64,000 nucleotides of DNA, from contig NZ_JOGO01000019.1 in assembly GCF_000719475.1 (NCBI RefSeq), forward strand, positions 1 through 64,000, given 5' to 3'. Positions 7,758 through 16,308 of this stretch are shown here, one piece after another. Numbering within the stretch: position 1 is the first letter of the stretch; each line of letters opens with the position of its first letter. The translations under genes were made by a program, and so were the position numbers. Source of the DNA: Streptomyces sp. NRRL F-5630 (GTDB lineage Bacteria; Actinomycetota; Actinomycetes; Streptomycetales; Streptomycetaceae). The notes under the pieces are model-generated. The model had not been told where the DNA came from. It searched no databases and was given only the letters and a program-made list of their open reading frames with translations.

Positions 7758-9215
7758 TTATGCCGCGAGGGCCAGCGAGAGCGCCGCGCTCGTGAACGCT
7801 TCGGCCTGCTGCATGAGGAGGGGGCGGAGGTTGAGCTGGGCTGCGACGGCCGCCGTCTCGATCGTGGCGCAGGCGGCGCGCAAGTCCTTGTCGTTCTCGG
7901 CGGACACGGTGATCAGCCCGGTCAGCGCGACATCGGCGTGACCGGCGATCAACTGTCGTTCCCGGTCGCGGACATCGGCGTACTCGGTGCTGTCCGCCTC
8001 GGATTCCACCTGTCCGCGCCGGGCGCGCTCGGCGGCGTCCGCGATGATCGCGGACTTCCTGCGGCGTACGTCGCGCAGCGCGGAATCCAGGCCCTGCGGT
8101 GTGTAGAGGAGGGAGAGGGAGCGGCGTACCCCGGCGGAGAACTGGACGGGGTGGAGGAAGGCGGCGCTCACGGCCGTGCGGGGCCAGTTCTCCACCCAGT
8201 AGGTGGCGTGGACGGCGGAGTCGGTGCTGATCCGGTCCGGGTGCTCGACGAGGACGACGGGCCCGGCGGCGGTCGGCGCGGCGGCGGGCAGGGGGCCCTC
8301 GCTCCAGGAGTCGAGGGCGGGAAGGGCTGCCGGGTCGTACGCGGAGCGGGTCACGGCGGCGATCTGCCCGGCGGTGAGCCACCCGGACGAGGTGAGCCCG
8401 GCATCGCGCAGGGCCTGCTCGGCGGTCGAGGTGAGCTGGGCGAGCACGCCGAAGGCGCCGCTCAGGCCGCCGCCCGCCTGCGCGGCGAGACGTCGCGTCG
8501 CCTTGAGGTCGAGGGCGAGCGCGACGTACATCTCGTGCGGTGCCGCCGCCGGGCCCGCCGAGGCGATCAGCTCCTCGTACAAAGCCCCGGCCCCGGGGGC
8601 GTGCGGGGCGCCGTGCTGGGACCAGTACCGGCGCAGGGCGTCGCCGGAGCCGGGCACGGTGCGCTCCAGGACCTGGATGCGCGCGACGTGCCCGGTGCGG
8701 GCGAGTGCGGCGAGCGCGCGGCCCCACCCGGCGACGTTGGCCTGCTGGGTGGCCGGGTCGAGAAGGGCGAAGGCGCGCGAGGAGACGCGCAGCACGGCGG
8801 TGAGAGTGGCACCGTGGGGGTCGTGCACGGCGGACAGGCGGCCGTCGCCGCTCGTGACGACGCGCAGGCTCGCGGCCCGGCCCGGCAGGTGCAGCAGCCC
8901 GTCGCGCGCCGGGCGGGGGCCGGGGCGGCGCAGCCACAGGAGCTGGCGGCGTATGCGGCGCAGCGCGTACCGGAGCACGACGGGTGTCCAGTCCGGCAGT
9001 GGGCGGCCTCGGCGGCGGCCGAGCGTGAGGGCGAGGAGGACGGCCCACAGGGGAAGTAGCGCAAGCGCGGTGAGGACGCCGCCGAGCAGCACCACCACCA
9101 GGAGCAGGATCCCGGAGAGAGCGGCGAGCGCGAGCTGCGCGGTGGAGAGGCCGGCGAGCACCCCTCGGCGGGAGCGGTGGGGGAACTTCACGGTCGGGGA
9201 GGGGGTTTCAGGCAT
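7758..9215 (-). CDS. SCO6880-family conjugation membrane protein
   Basis: A 485-residue protein like those encoded beside VirB4 and VirB6-like genes in Streptomyces elements (SCO6880 type). Two close hydrophobic segments at about 22-62 resemble the PrgI-like membrane anchor. They are followed by a long cytoplasmic region resembling a VirB4 N-terminal domain without nucleotide-binding motifs. This fits a split in which anchor and scaffold are on this protein and the ATPase is the 5808-7364 product. I chose the ATG at 9215, with GGGA upstream, over an in-frame start 33 bases further out that adds only low-complexity residues. Confidence 0.8.
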   Translation of the reverse strand: MPETPSPTVKFPHRSRRGVLAGLSTAQLALAALSGILLLVVVLLGGVLTALALLPLWAVLLALTLGRRRGRPLPDWTPVVLRYALRRIRRQLLWLRRPGPRPARDGLLHLPGRAASLRVVTSGDGRLSAVHDPHGATLTAVLRVSSRAFALLDPATQQANVAGWGRALAALARTGHVARIQVLERTVPGSGDALRRYWSQHGAPHAPGAGALYEELIASAGPAAAPHEMYVALALDLKATRRLAAQAGGGLSGAFGVLAQLTSTAEQALRDAGLTSSGWLTAGQIAAVTRSAYDPAALPALDSWSEGPLPAAAPTAAGPVVLVEHPDRISTDSAVHATYWVENWPRTAVSAAFLHPVQFSAGVRRSLSLLYTPQGLDSALRDVRRRKSAIIADAAERARRGQVESEADSTEYADVRDRERQLIAGHADVALTGLITVSAENDKDLRAACATIETAAVAAQLNLRPLLMQQAEAFTSAALSLALAA

Positions 9216-9289
9216 GGTGGTCCCAGCGGTCGAAGAAGCGAGGGGCACGGGGGCGGGCGGTGCGAGGGGCCGCCCGCCCCTGTCTCAGG

Positions 9290-10585
9290 TCACGAGCCCT
9301 CGGGCGGTGGCGACCCGGGGTCTGGGGCCGGCATGTTCGCCTTGCGAAGGTCCGGCGGGGCCGGGGCCGGGGCCGTGCTCGGCGCGGGAGCGTCGGCGGG
9401 CGCCCGGGTGATGAGCGGGGGGATGCCGGGCCTGCGGATGAGCGGGGTGCCGCGGTCGCCCTCGGCGTCCGGGTCCTCGCCGTAGCGGAAGCGGACGGGG
9501 GACTGCTCCGGCCCGCCGTCGATGCCTTCCTTGCTCAGCCGGCTCCCGCCGGTCGGGTCGATCCCGGCGGCCGTGCCCGAGGAGTCCGTGCCTGGCACGG
9601 ACGGCGGCCCCTGCGGCGCGGGGACACCGGTGGATGCCTGGAACGCGAGACGGCCCGCGGTCTTCGCGGCGTTCGCGGCCACGGTCACGCCCGCGACGGC
9701 GGTGCGGTGCAGGTCGTCGTGGCCTCCGCTGTCCGTCGCCCAGTGCACGAACTTGTAGCAGGCGTAGGGGCACAGCAGCACGAGGACCATCACGACGAGC
9801 CCGGCCAGGGCGTCGGAGACCGCGCCGATGCCGTCGCGGGCGTGGGTCTGGCCCAGGGCGGAGACGCCGATGAGGAAGACAACGGTCATCACGAGTTTGG
9901 AGAAGACGAGGGCGGCGGTCGCCTCGATCCAGCCGCGTCGCCACCGCTTTGCCGCCTCCCAGCCACCACCGGCTCCGGCGAAGACGGCCAGGGTCACCAT
10001 CACGAGGACGGCGACCTTGCGCGCGACCATGACGCACCAGTAGAGGAAGGCGCCGATCGAGCAGGCGAGCGCGACGAACGTGGGCGTGACCCACCCGTTG
10101 CTGTACATCGTGCCGAGGTCGGGCCCGCCCACGAGCCTGCGTACGGCCTCCGCGATCGAGGTGTGCGCGGTAGCGAAGAGGCTGTCCGAGAGGCTGTCGG
10201 TCACGGTGATCGCGACGGAGGTGAAGGAGACGGCGCAGAAGGAGAAGAGGACACCCGTGACGGTGCCGGTGACGGCCTGGGCGAGCGCCCGCTCGTCGCG
10301 CCGGAAGGCGGCCTGCACGAGCTGGAGGCAGAAGGTGGCGACGATCACCACCAGGCCGATGGGCAGGAGCAACTCGTAGTTCTGCCGGAACCAGTGCGCG
10401 TCGAGGTCGATCGCGGTGGTGGCGTCGACGGTCCGGGCCGCGAGGTCGGCGGCGGACGCGGCCAGTTCCCCCACGCTCTTCGCGATCCAAGCGCCGACCG
10501 CGTTCGTCACCGTCCCGCCGGGATTCTGCGCGAAGTCGATCGCGCCGCACACCTTGTCCATCAAGGGCAGATCACAGACGGCCAC
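9290..10585 (-). CDS. VirB6/TrbL-like polytopic conjugation protein (SCO6881 type)
   Basis: A 431-residue protein with about six hydrophobic segments between residues 70 and 280, followed by a hydrophilic Pro/Ser/Ala-rich tail of about 150 residues. The layout (short N-terminus, polytopic core, long disordered tail) and the position between VirB8-like and SCO6880-like genes match the VirB6/TrbL channel component of actinobacterial type IV secretion. The GTG start has a good ribosome site (GGAGG, 5 bases). It probably forms part of the inner-membrane channel. Confidence 0.75.
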   Translation of the reverse strand: MAVCDLPLMDKVCGAIDFAQNPGGTVTNAVGAWIAKSVGELAASAADLAARTVDATTAIDLDAHWFRQNYELLLPIGLVVIVATFCLQLVQAAFRRDERALAQAVTGTVTGVLFSFCAVSFTSVAITVTDSLSDSLFATAHTSIAEAVRRLVGGPDLGTMYSNGWVTPTFVALACSIGAFLYWCVMVARKVAVLVMVTLAVFAGAGGGWEAAKRWRRGWIEATAALVFSKLVMTVVFLIGVSALGQTHARDGIGAVSDALAGLVVMVLVLLCPYACYKFVHWATDSGGHDDLHRTAVAGVTVAANAAKTAGRLAFQASTGVPAPQGPPSVPGTDSSGTAAGIDPTGGSRLSKEGIDGGPEQSPVRFRYGEDPDAEGDRGTPLIRRPGIPPLITRAPADAPAPSTAPAPAPPDLRKANMPAPDPGSPPPEGS

Positions 10586-10618
10586 GCGAACCTCCGTTCA
10601 TATGGTTGGAGTTGGAGG

Positions 10619-11320
10619 TCATGGGGCCACCGCCGGGAGCACTCCGGCCAGCGCGCACGGGCGCTGGGGCCGGCACTGGACGGCGAGCGTGGCCGTGCGG
10701 GTCTCTGCGCCGGCCTTCGCGTGCCCCTTCCACGCGATCGACTGGTGGCCGGTGACCGTGACGGCGTAGACGTACGCCGTGCCCAGACGGGCCGGGTCCT
10801 GGCGCAGCGCGCGGGCGAACGCCTCGGGATACCGGGCCTCCGCCGCGGTCGCCGTCGCGTACTGACCGGAGGCCGACATCTCGGTCCACAGCGTCGGTGA
10901 GGGCACCTGCTCCTCGACGGACTCCCGGTCCACGACCTGCCTCTCGCGGGTGAGCCAGCGCTCCAGCAGTGCGAGGTGCTCGACCTGCGTGGTGCTGCGG
11001 GTGTCGTACGACCACAGGGCGACGGCGGCGGCCTTGGCGTAGGTGAGCGGATCGGATGTCGACGGAGGGTCCAGCACCTTTGAGGGCGGCGCTGCTTCGG
11101 CCTCCGGCGAGCCCTCGGCGGGGGCGGGCGAGGAGGAATCGCGCCCTGTGGGGGCGGGCGATGCTGCCGGGATGTGAGCGGCAGGTGCGGCGTCGGGGCG
11201 GGTGAGATACCCGACGAGCCCGGCGACAGCGAGCAGGACGACGAGGACGAGCGCGCCGAGTACGAGCCTGCCCTTCGCGCCCGTGGCGCTGCGGTCAGGT
11301 GTGAAGGAACGTTTCTTCAT
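10619..11320 (-). CDS. VirB8/TcpC-like membrane-anchored conjugation protein
   Basis: A 233-residue protein with a basic N-terminus, one transmembrane helix at about 19-41, a Pro/Ala/Ser-rich spacer and a C-terminal globular domain of about 140 residues. Bitopic topology with an extracytoplasmic NTF2-like domain is the VirB8/TcpC arrangement, but the assignment rests mainly on topology and on the neighbouring VirB2-, VirB6- and VirB4-like genes. The start ATG overlaps the previous stop by one base (TGATG), showing tight coupling. Confidence 0.6.
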   Translation of the reverse strand: MKKRSFTPDRSATGAKGRLVLGALVLVVLLAVAGLVGYLTRPDAAPAAHIPAASPAPTGRDSSSPAPAEGSPEAEAAPPSKVLDPPSTSDPLTYAKAAAVALWSYDTRSTTQVEHLALLERWLTRERQVVDRESVEEQVPSPTLWTEMSASGQYATATAAEARYPEAFARALRQDPARLGTAYVYAVTVTGHQSIAWKGHAKAGAETRTATLAVQCRPQRPCALAGVLPAVAP

Positions 11321-11649
11321 CAGTGCACCTGTGTGCCCAGGGCGGAGAAGAAGGTCACGATCCCGTTCGCCGCCCCGAGCAGCAGGGCAGCCCCGGCACT
11401 GACCAGCACGCCCTTCTTACCGGTCGCTTCCGCCTGGTGGCCGCCGGAGTGGTGCCCCCACGCCCAGACCGCGGCGCTGACCGCGAGTGCCCCGACGGAG
11501 GCGATGATCGCGAAGAGGTTGATGCCCCCGACGACCTTCTTGAGGACGGCGAGGCCGGGCAGACCGCCCTCGGTGGGCTTGACGCCCGGGTCGTAGGCGA
11601 GCTGGATGACGTCGAGGACATGGTGCACGGGCACTCCGATTCCGGGCAT
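11320..11649 (-). CDS. Small two-helix membrane protein, VirB2/TrbC-like (DUF6112 type)
   Basis: A 109-residue protein with two hydrophobic helices at about 44-66 and 80-103 joined by a short polar, Gly/His-rich loop with a KKG. Size and topology are those of VirB2/TrbC pilin-like subunits, and similar small proteins (DUF6112) lie next to SCO6880/SCO6881-type genes in Streptomyces. No signal peptidase site is clear. Whether it forms a pilus in a Gram-positive host is not known; a channel-lining role is equally possible. Confidence 0.6.
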   Translation of the reverse strand: MPGIGVPVHHVLDVIQLAYDPGVKPTEGGLPGLAVLKKVVGGINLFAIIASVGALAVSAAVWAWGHHSGGHQAEATGKKGVLVSAGAALLLGAANGIVTFFSALGTQVH

Positions 11650-11710
11650 GCCGACGGCAGCCCTGGCGCGGACGGGAGGAAAGAAGAGGAAGGAGAGGGG
11701 GAGGAAGCGG

Positions 11711-12337
11711 TCAGCGCTGCCGGGACGACTCGGCGGAGGTCGGTGACGACGGTGCGGCCGGGCGGTCGGCGTTGCCAGGACGCACGGCCCGGCCGGAGCG
11801 GGCCGAGGAGGTGCCGCTCGCTGTGCGGCTGAAGACGCCGGGGCGCGTGGCCTTGATCTGCCGGAGCAACTCGGGCTCAGGCCCGGATAGTTCGCCGGAG
11901 AACTCCTCGACGATCCACGCCGCCTCCTTGAGCTGCCCGTGGACGGACAGCACGGAGCTGCGGTACTCGTTCAGTTCGGTGGGCGCAGGCTCCGAGGAGA
12001 GATGGAAGCGCACCGCGCACTCCAGGGCCGGTGCCGCCCGCAGCAGCGCCTTGTTCACCAGCAGCGCGGCGTGCGCGTACGCGTAGGTGGCCCTGCGCTC
12101 GGCCTCCGCCTCCGGCGACTCGCCCGCCACGTCGACCGGCCCGACGGCGTTACCGACAAGCCCCGCGTACGACTCGGAGAGGTGCGTCAGCATCTCGGAA
12201 AGCCCCTTCCAGTGAACGGAGTTGAGGGCGGCGAGGCTGTAAAACGCGGCGGCGCACTGATCCAGGTGGCGGGCCGTCTCCCGCAGGAGGTCCGCCTGGC
12301 GCTCGACCGGCAGGTGAGCCTGCGGCTGGTACGGCAA
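11711..12337 (-). CDS. Hypothetical helical element protein
   Basis: A 208-residue, soluble helical protein with a disordered Ser/Arg-rich C-terminal 45 residues. No family is recognised. It starts at TTG with AAGGGA 6 bases upstream, 15 bases after the NlpC/P60 gene. Helical bundles of this kind in transfer operons can be cytoplasmic accessory proteins. It resembles the 4014-4556 product in length, helix content and basic tail, which raises the possibility of paralogues, but I could not confirm that by eye. Confidence 0.6.
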   Translation of the reverse strand: MPYQPQAHLPVERQADLLRETARHLDQCAAAFYSLAALNSVHWKGLSEMLTHLSESYAGLVGNAVGPVDVAGESPEAEAERRATYAYAHAALLVNKALLRAAPALECAVRFHLSSEPAPTELNEYRSSVLSVHGQLKEAAWIVEEFSGELSGPEPELLRQIKATRPGVFSRTASGTSSARSGRAVRPGNADRPAAPSSPTSAESSRQR

Positions 12338-12352
12338 ATGATTCCCTTCTGG

Positions 12353-13489
12353 TCAGACGACCCGCCGGGCGGCGAGGATGTCCCCCCGCCAGGCGTCGAG
12401 GGTCGTGATGCGGACGACGTCGCCGGTGTGCGGCGCGTGGATGATCAGTCCGGAGCCGATGTACATCCCGACATGCTCCGGCGCGGCGGCGCTCCCCTCG
12501 GTGAAGAGGAGGTCGCCCGGCTCAAGGTGGTCGACCGAGACCGCCTTGCCTACCTTGACCTGCGTGTATGTCGTGCGGCTGAGATGGAGCCCGGCGGCGG
12601 CGTACGACTGCTGCATGAGCGAGGAGCAGTCGCACCGGCCCATCGGGTCCGGGCCGTGCGCATCCGTGCAGGACCCGCCCCACTGGTACGGCGTGCCGAG
12701 CTGCCCCTGGGCCCAGCGGATCGCGGTCCGCACCGCGACCGGGGCGTCCTTCGGGATGGTGTAGCCCTTCGGGACTGTGCCGGCCGGAATCGGCCCGAAC
12801 TGCGCCTCGTCGGCGACGCACCCGTCGCCCGTGGCGAGGGAGGCAGCGCCTGTGTCGCCGTCGGGATCCAGGACGTGGGCGAGCGCGGTCCGGAGGGCGA
12901 GCGCGAGGTCCTCCCACTTGGCGTAGGCGTCGGGGAGAGCCGAGCGCTGCACTGCCTGCGCCGCCTGGGTGAGGGACAGCGACTGCCACCCGTCCACCTT
13001 CCGCAGCGCCTCGTAGAAGCGCGTCGCCGCGTGCACCGGGTCCCGGGTCTCCTCGACCGTCCCCCACCCCTGCGAGGGACGCTGCTGAAAGAGCCCCACG
13101 GAATCGCGGTCCCCGTACGCGAGGTTGCGCAGCCCCGACTCCTGAAGAGCGACCGCGAGGGCGATCACCTGGCCGCGCGCGGGGACGCCGAGCGAGATAC
13201 CGGTGGCCACGATCCGCTCCGCGTTCGGGATCTGCTCGGCCGGGTCGGGAAGACCCTCGACGTTCACCTCGGTGGCCCTGCCGCCCGCGAGGAGGTGCTC
13301 GACCTGGCCGGCCACAGCAGCCGTGTCGACGGGGGAGGTTGAGGTGCAGCTCGCTTCGGCCGTCGTACTCGCGACAAGCAGTACGGGCGCGGCGAGCAGC
13401 AGGGGTGCGGCGGCCAGCAGACCGAGCGCCGCTCCGGTGGTCTTCACGAGGTCGTAACCCGTGTTGATGTGTGCATGGATGCCTCCCAT
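12353..13489 (-). CDS. NlpC/P60 peptidoglycan hydrolase of the transfer module
   Basis: A 378-residue secreted or membrane-anchored wall hydrolase. A hydrophobic signal segment spans about 17-46. The middle part (about 85-165) has the ALQESGL...GLFQQRPS pattern seen in lysozyme/transglycosylase-like modules. The C-terminal NlpC/P60 domain has the catalytic Cys288 in DCSSL, His339 in PEHVGMY and His351. Such enzymes open the wall locally so that the conjugation channel can pass. It is the first gene of the minus-strand transfer operon, facing the methyltransferase. The ribosome site before the ATG is poor, so the N-terminus is less certain. Confidence 0.8.
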   Translation of the reverse strand: MGGIHAHINTGYDLVKTTGAALGLLAAAPLLLAAPVLLVASTTAEASCTSTSPVDTAAVAGQVEHLLAGGRATEVNVEGLPDPAEQIPNAERIVATGISLGVPARGQVIALAVALQESGLRNLAYGDRDSVGLFQQRPSQGWGTVEETRDPVHAATRFYEALRKVDGWQSLSLTQAAQAVQRSALPDAYAKWEDLALALRTALAHVLDPDGDTGAASLATGDGCVADEAQFGPIPAGTVPKGYTIPKDAPVAVRTAIRWAQGQLGTPYQWGGSCTDAHGPDPMGRCDCSSLMQQSYAAAGLHLSRTTYTQVKVGKAVSVDHLEPGDLLFTEGSAAAPEHVGMYIGSGLIIHAPHTGDVVRITTLDAWRGDILAARRVV

Positions 13490-13719
13490 GGTGAGAAGGC
13501 GCGGCGCCGGAGACAGTACGAGAAGGTCCGCGACGCCGCGCCAGGCACGTACCGCTCAAGGCGGCCCGGCCAGAGAGGGATGGGCCCCTGTTGGCCGTGG
13601 GTGCGAGCGCGGCAGCAAGCCGCCCTTGTAATCTCTCGCGCCGCACGAATGCCTCCGAACACGCAGGTCAACGCCCTCCGAACCGGCTTCCGGCGGGCTG
13701 TGCGGCGAGACGGTACGCA

Positions 13720-13795
13720 CGAACCTCGGCCGCACCAAACGGCAGCCGAGGCACGGGAGTCGAGAGGCGGTCGCGTTAGGTACGGCCGAGGTTCG
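13720..13795. repeat. 13-bp perfect inverted repeat, 50-bp spacer, between divergent genes
   Basis: CGAACCTCGGCCG at 13720-13732 is matched by its exact reverse complement at 13783-13795. It lies in the 357-base region between the divergent NlpC/P60 and methyltransferase genes, about 50 bases before the latter. It may be a pair of operator half-sites for looping or a weak structure in the leader. No gene is seen in the rest of this intergenic stretch. Confidence 0.5.
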
Positions 13796-13846
13796 CGGCT
13801 ACTCTCCGCCGGACCCATTCCCGCCTGGCAGAAAGGGGGCGAGCCG

Positions 13847-14593
13847 ATGGGCTACACGCTTCACCGCGGCGACGCGCTCACCATCCTCAAGACCCTCCCC
13901 GACGAATCGGTCCACGCCGTCATCACCGATCCCCCGTACAACAGCGGCGGACGCACCAGCTCCGAGCGCACCGGGCGCACCGCGCGCGCGAAGTACGTCA
14001 CGAGCAACAGCGCCCACGACCTCGCCACCTTCCCCGGCGAGAACCGCGACCAGCGCTCCTACCGCTCCTGGCTGACCGAACTGCTCACCGAGGCGTACCG
14101 CGCGGCGACCGAGCACTCCGTCGCCATGGTCTTCTCCGACTGGCGCCAGGAGCCCACCACCACCGACGCCCTCCAGATGGCGGGATGGACGTGGAGCGGG
14201 ACGATCTCGTGGATCAAGCCCGCGAGCCGCCCCCGCAAGGGCGGACCCAAACAGGACACCGAGTTCGTCACCTGGGGTGTCAAGGGCACCCTCGACAACA
14301 CACGCGACCTCTACCTCCCCGGCCACTACATCGCCTCGCAGCCCCGCAAGGACCGCGTCCACATCACCCAGAAACCCGTCGAGATCATGCGGCAGCTCGT
14401 CAAGGTCTGCCCCGAAGGCGGCACGGTCCTCGACCCCTTCACCGGCAGCGGCTCGACCGGAGTCGCCGCCCTGCGCGAAGGACGCAACTTCCTCGGCGTC
14501 GAACTCTCCACCCACTACGCGGACATCGCCGAACGGCGGCTGCGCGCGGAGCTGACCCAGGACGACTTCGTCCTCGCCGGGCCCGAGGAGTGA
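13847..14593 (+). CDS. DNA methyltransferase, N6-adenine/N4-cytosine type
   Basis: A 248-residue amino-methyltransferase. Motif IV DPPY is at 28-31 and motif I DPFTGSG at 196-202, so the catalytic motif precedes the AdoMet-binding motif as in the beta class. The target DNA sequence cannot be read from the protein. The ATG start has AAAGGGGGC about 6 bases upstream; the open frame before it is not coding-like. It faces a PD-(D/E)XK-like gene across a strong hairpin. It may be a solitary methylase protecting the element from host restriction, or half of a restriction-modification pair. Confidence 0.88.
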   Translation: MGYTLHRGDALTILKTLPDESVHAVITDPPYNSGGRTSSERTGRTARAKYVTSNSAHDLATFPGENRDQRSYRSWLTELLTEAYRAATEHSVAMVFSDWRQEPTTTDALQMAGWTWSGTISWIKPASRPRKGGPKQDTEFVTWGVKGTLDNTRDLYLPGHYIASQPRKDRVHITQKPVEIMRQLVKVCPEGGTVLDPFTGSGSTGVAALREGRNFLGVELSTHYADIAERRLRAELTQDDFVLAGPEE

Positions 14594-14632
14594 GGTCGAG
14601 AACCGGCCCGGGGCCGGCGGATCCCAGACGGC

Positions 14633-14677
14633 GAAGGGCGGCTGGTGCACCATGAGCCGGTGCACCAGCCGCCCTTC
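14633..14677. terminator. Bidirectional hairpin terminator, perfect 19-bp stem
   Basis: The left arm at 14633-14651 is an exact reverse complement of the right arm at 14659-14677, with a 7-base loop. It sits between two convergent genes, 40 bases after one stop and 9 bases before the other, so it can end both transcripts. There is no strong T-run, as is common in Streptomyces. Confidence 0.85.
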
Positions 14678-14685
14678 CGTGTGTG

Positions 14686-15612
14686 TCAGGCCGCTTCGAA
14701 GGCCCGCCGTATCAGCGGCTGCGCCCGCTCCAGGGTGGCGGGTGAGCCGACGCGGACCTCCAGGTCTCCCGTCCCGAGGTGCCCGATCCCGCGCATGTCG
14801 CGTGTGAAGCCCTCCTCCAGCTCGACGGTGTCGGGGTCGAGGCGCAGGTACGTGAGGATCACCTTGTGTCCGGGGCGGAACAGGACCGAGGCGATGTTCA
14901 CGAAGCGCCGGTATGCGATGTAGTGCTGAAGCGGGGTGACCTCGACCTCACCCCACGCCGTGAGAGCCTCGTTCAGCTCGCCGTACAGGTCCTCCAGGCA
15001 CGCCGGAGCGGAGCATCGCGCCGGCGGAACCGGCGCGGCGGAAGGCTTCGGTGCTCCCGCGGTTCGTTCTCTTCTGCGCTGCGCCCCGCTGGGGTGCGAC
15101 ACGCCGGGCGAGGAGTGCTCCAGCAGGAGGCTCAGCAGGTCCCCGTCGAAGACGCGGTAGCGCACGAGGTCGATCCGCTCGGGGACGTTGTCCACGGCGA
15201 CGCGGTCGTGGTGGGAGAAGGCCGACGCGATGCAGATCATCCGGGGGCGACGCCAGTCGATGCTCTTGGCCGCCTCCGCGCCCAGCACGGCACGGACCAG
15301 CGCCTCGAACTCGTGACGCGCCGAACGCAGCCAGGTCATGTACGAGACGGCCTGCGACAGCACGCCGCTGTCCGAGCCCTTCTTGTACTCGATCACGACC
15401 GGGGCACCGGTCTCGTCGAGCCCGAGCGTGTCGATCCGACCCCGGTGCCACGGACCCGTCGCGTACTCCGAGGCCAGGAACCGCACCCCGAGCATCGCCT
15501 CCAGCCCCGCCTCGACCCGCCGCTGAAGCTCCACCTCCAGCGCCACCGCCGAGCCCACCAGCTCCACGTCCCGCCCGTCTGCACGCCGTCGGAACACCTT
15601 CAGCTCGGCCAC
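14686..15612 (-). CDS. PD-(D/E)XK-like nuclease fused to DUF5655 domain
   Basis: A 308-residue protein. The N-terminal half has a nuclease-like core: Asp61 in GRIDTLG, then Glu75-x-Lys77 in VIEYKK, the spacing of PD-(D/E)XK enzymes. The C-terminal 100 residues (YIAYRRFVNIASVLF onward) look like DUF5655, a domain often attached to such predicted nucleases. The substrate is unknown. GTG at 15612 is chosen because GGAGGAG stands 6 bases before it; a TTG 36 bases further upstream is possible. It faces the methyltransferase, so a restriction role is conceivable, but no target-recognition domain is visible. It could equally be a DNA-repair or transfer-associated protein. Confidence 0.75.
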   Translation of the reverse strand: MAELKVFRRRADGRDVELVGSAVALEVELQRRVEAGLEAMLGVRFLASEYATGPWHRGRIDTLGLDETGAPVVIEYKKGSDSGVLSQAVSYMTWLRSARHEFEALVRAVLGAEAAKSIDWRRPRMICIASAFSHHDRVAVDNVPERIDLVRYRVFDGDLLSLLLEHSSPGVSHPSGAQRRRERTAGAPKPSAAPVPPARCSAPACLEDLYGELNEALTAWGEVEVTPLQHYIAYRRFVNIASVLFRPGHKVILTYLRLDPDTVELEEGFTRDMRGIGHLGTGDLEVRVGSPATLERAQPLIRRAFEAA

Positions 15613-15725
15613 CAGCAGCTCCTCCCGTGATTCCTGCACGGGACCCAATCACCGGACGGTCGCGAATATTCCACGTGCGCAAGAAGCTCTCCGCCGATGA
15701 GGCGGCGAGGCATCGCTAGCGCCGC

Positions 15726-15956
15726 CTACAACAGGCGGCACGAGCGCCATCTCGACGAAGTGCGCATCACGATGCCGTCCCCCTCCGAGCGACTGAGGTG
15801 GTGCGCGACAGTGCCCAGCGCCAGACCAGTAACCCGGCTCAGATCTCGTACGGAAGGCCCTTCGCCGTACTTCCCGATCCACGACCGTATGGACGCAAGG
15901 ACAAGCGCCCTGCTCTCCCCGGGCTCCGTGGTCACGAGCGACCCGTCGGCGGACAT
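15726..15956 (-). CDS. Small winged-helix protein, LexA N-terminal-domain-like
   Basis: A predicted 76-residue protein whose segment from about residue 17 (LASIRSWIGKYGEGPSVRDL) and the following GLALGTVAHHLSRSE closely follow the LexA DNA-binding domain pattern. The peptidase half of LexA is missing. Such stand-alone LexA-type helix-turn-helix proteins occur on actinobacterial mobile elements. The ATG at 15956 lacks a clear ribosome site and overlaps the end of the upstream small frame by 25 bases, so the two could be one frame-shifted gene. Confidence 0.45.
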   Translation of the reverse strand: MSADGSLVTTEPGESRALVLASIRSWIGKYGEGPSVRDLSRVTGLALGTVAHHLSRSEGDGIVMRTSSRWRSCRLL

Positions 15957-16135
15957 GGGAAGCGGCAGAGCAGCTCGCGCCGTCGCGTATTCGACTCGGG
16001 TGCATCCAGTAGCGCGGCCGACTCGCGGATGAGACGGCGTCGCAGCCGGGTGACGTCGCTCGCACTCGCCCTCGCGAGAGCGCCGTAGGTGCTCCACCGC
16101 TGAGCGGCAAGCTGTAGGACAGGGTCGTGCTCCAT
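15932..16135 (-). CDS. Small hypothetical protein upstream of the wHTH gene
   Basis: A 67-residue frame with a plausible helical start (QLAAQRWSTYGALARAS) and a less protein-like tail. It overlaps the downstream LexA-like frame by 25 bases. Either it is a tiny separate gene or the two were one protein of about 125 residues broken by an indel near 15950-15990. No ribosome site is obvious. Low confidence. Confidence 0.3.
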   Translation of the reverse strand: MEHDPVLQLAAQRWSTYGALARASASDVTRLRRRLIRESAALLDAPESNTRRRELLCRFPCPPTGRS

Positions 16136-16216
16136 ACACCGACCCGATCACATGTTCGATTTTGGGCGCAAGTCGATGCGTCTCGCCGTTGGCGCAGAAC
16201 AGCTGTGGCTGTGTCC

Positions 16217-16285
16217 TGTGTCACCGAACTTTGACCGCGTGCCATCGACGCGTGACGGATGCGAGTTTGTGTCATCGAAGGTTGA
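16217..16285. repeat. Two imperfect direct repeats, 51-base spacing
   Basis: TGTGTCACCGAACTTTGA at 16217-16234 and TGTGTCATCGAAGGTTGA at 16268-16285 differ at only three positions. They lie just beyond a decayed transposase fragment and resemble tandem end repeats of a transposable element. They may be a left-over terminus. No gene is seen in 16140-16300. Confidence 0.5.
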
Positions 16286-16308
16286 TTGGGCTTCCGCCCA
16301 AGTCGGCA

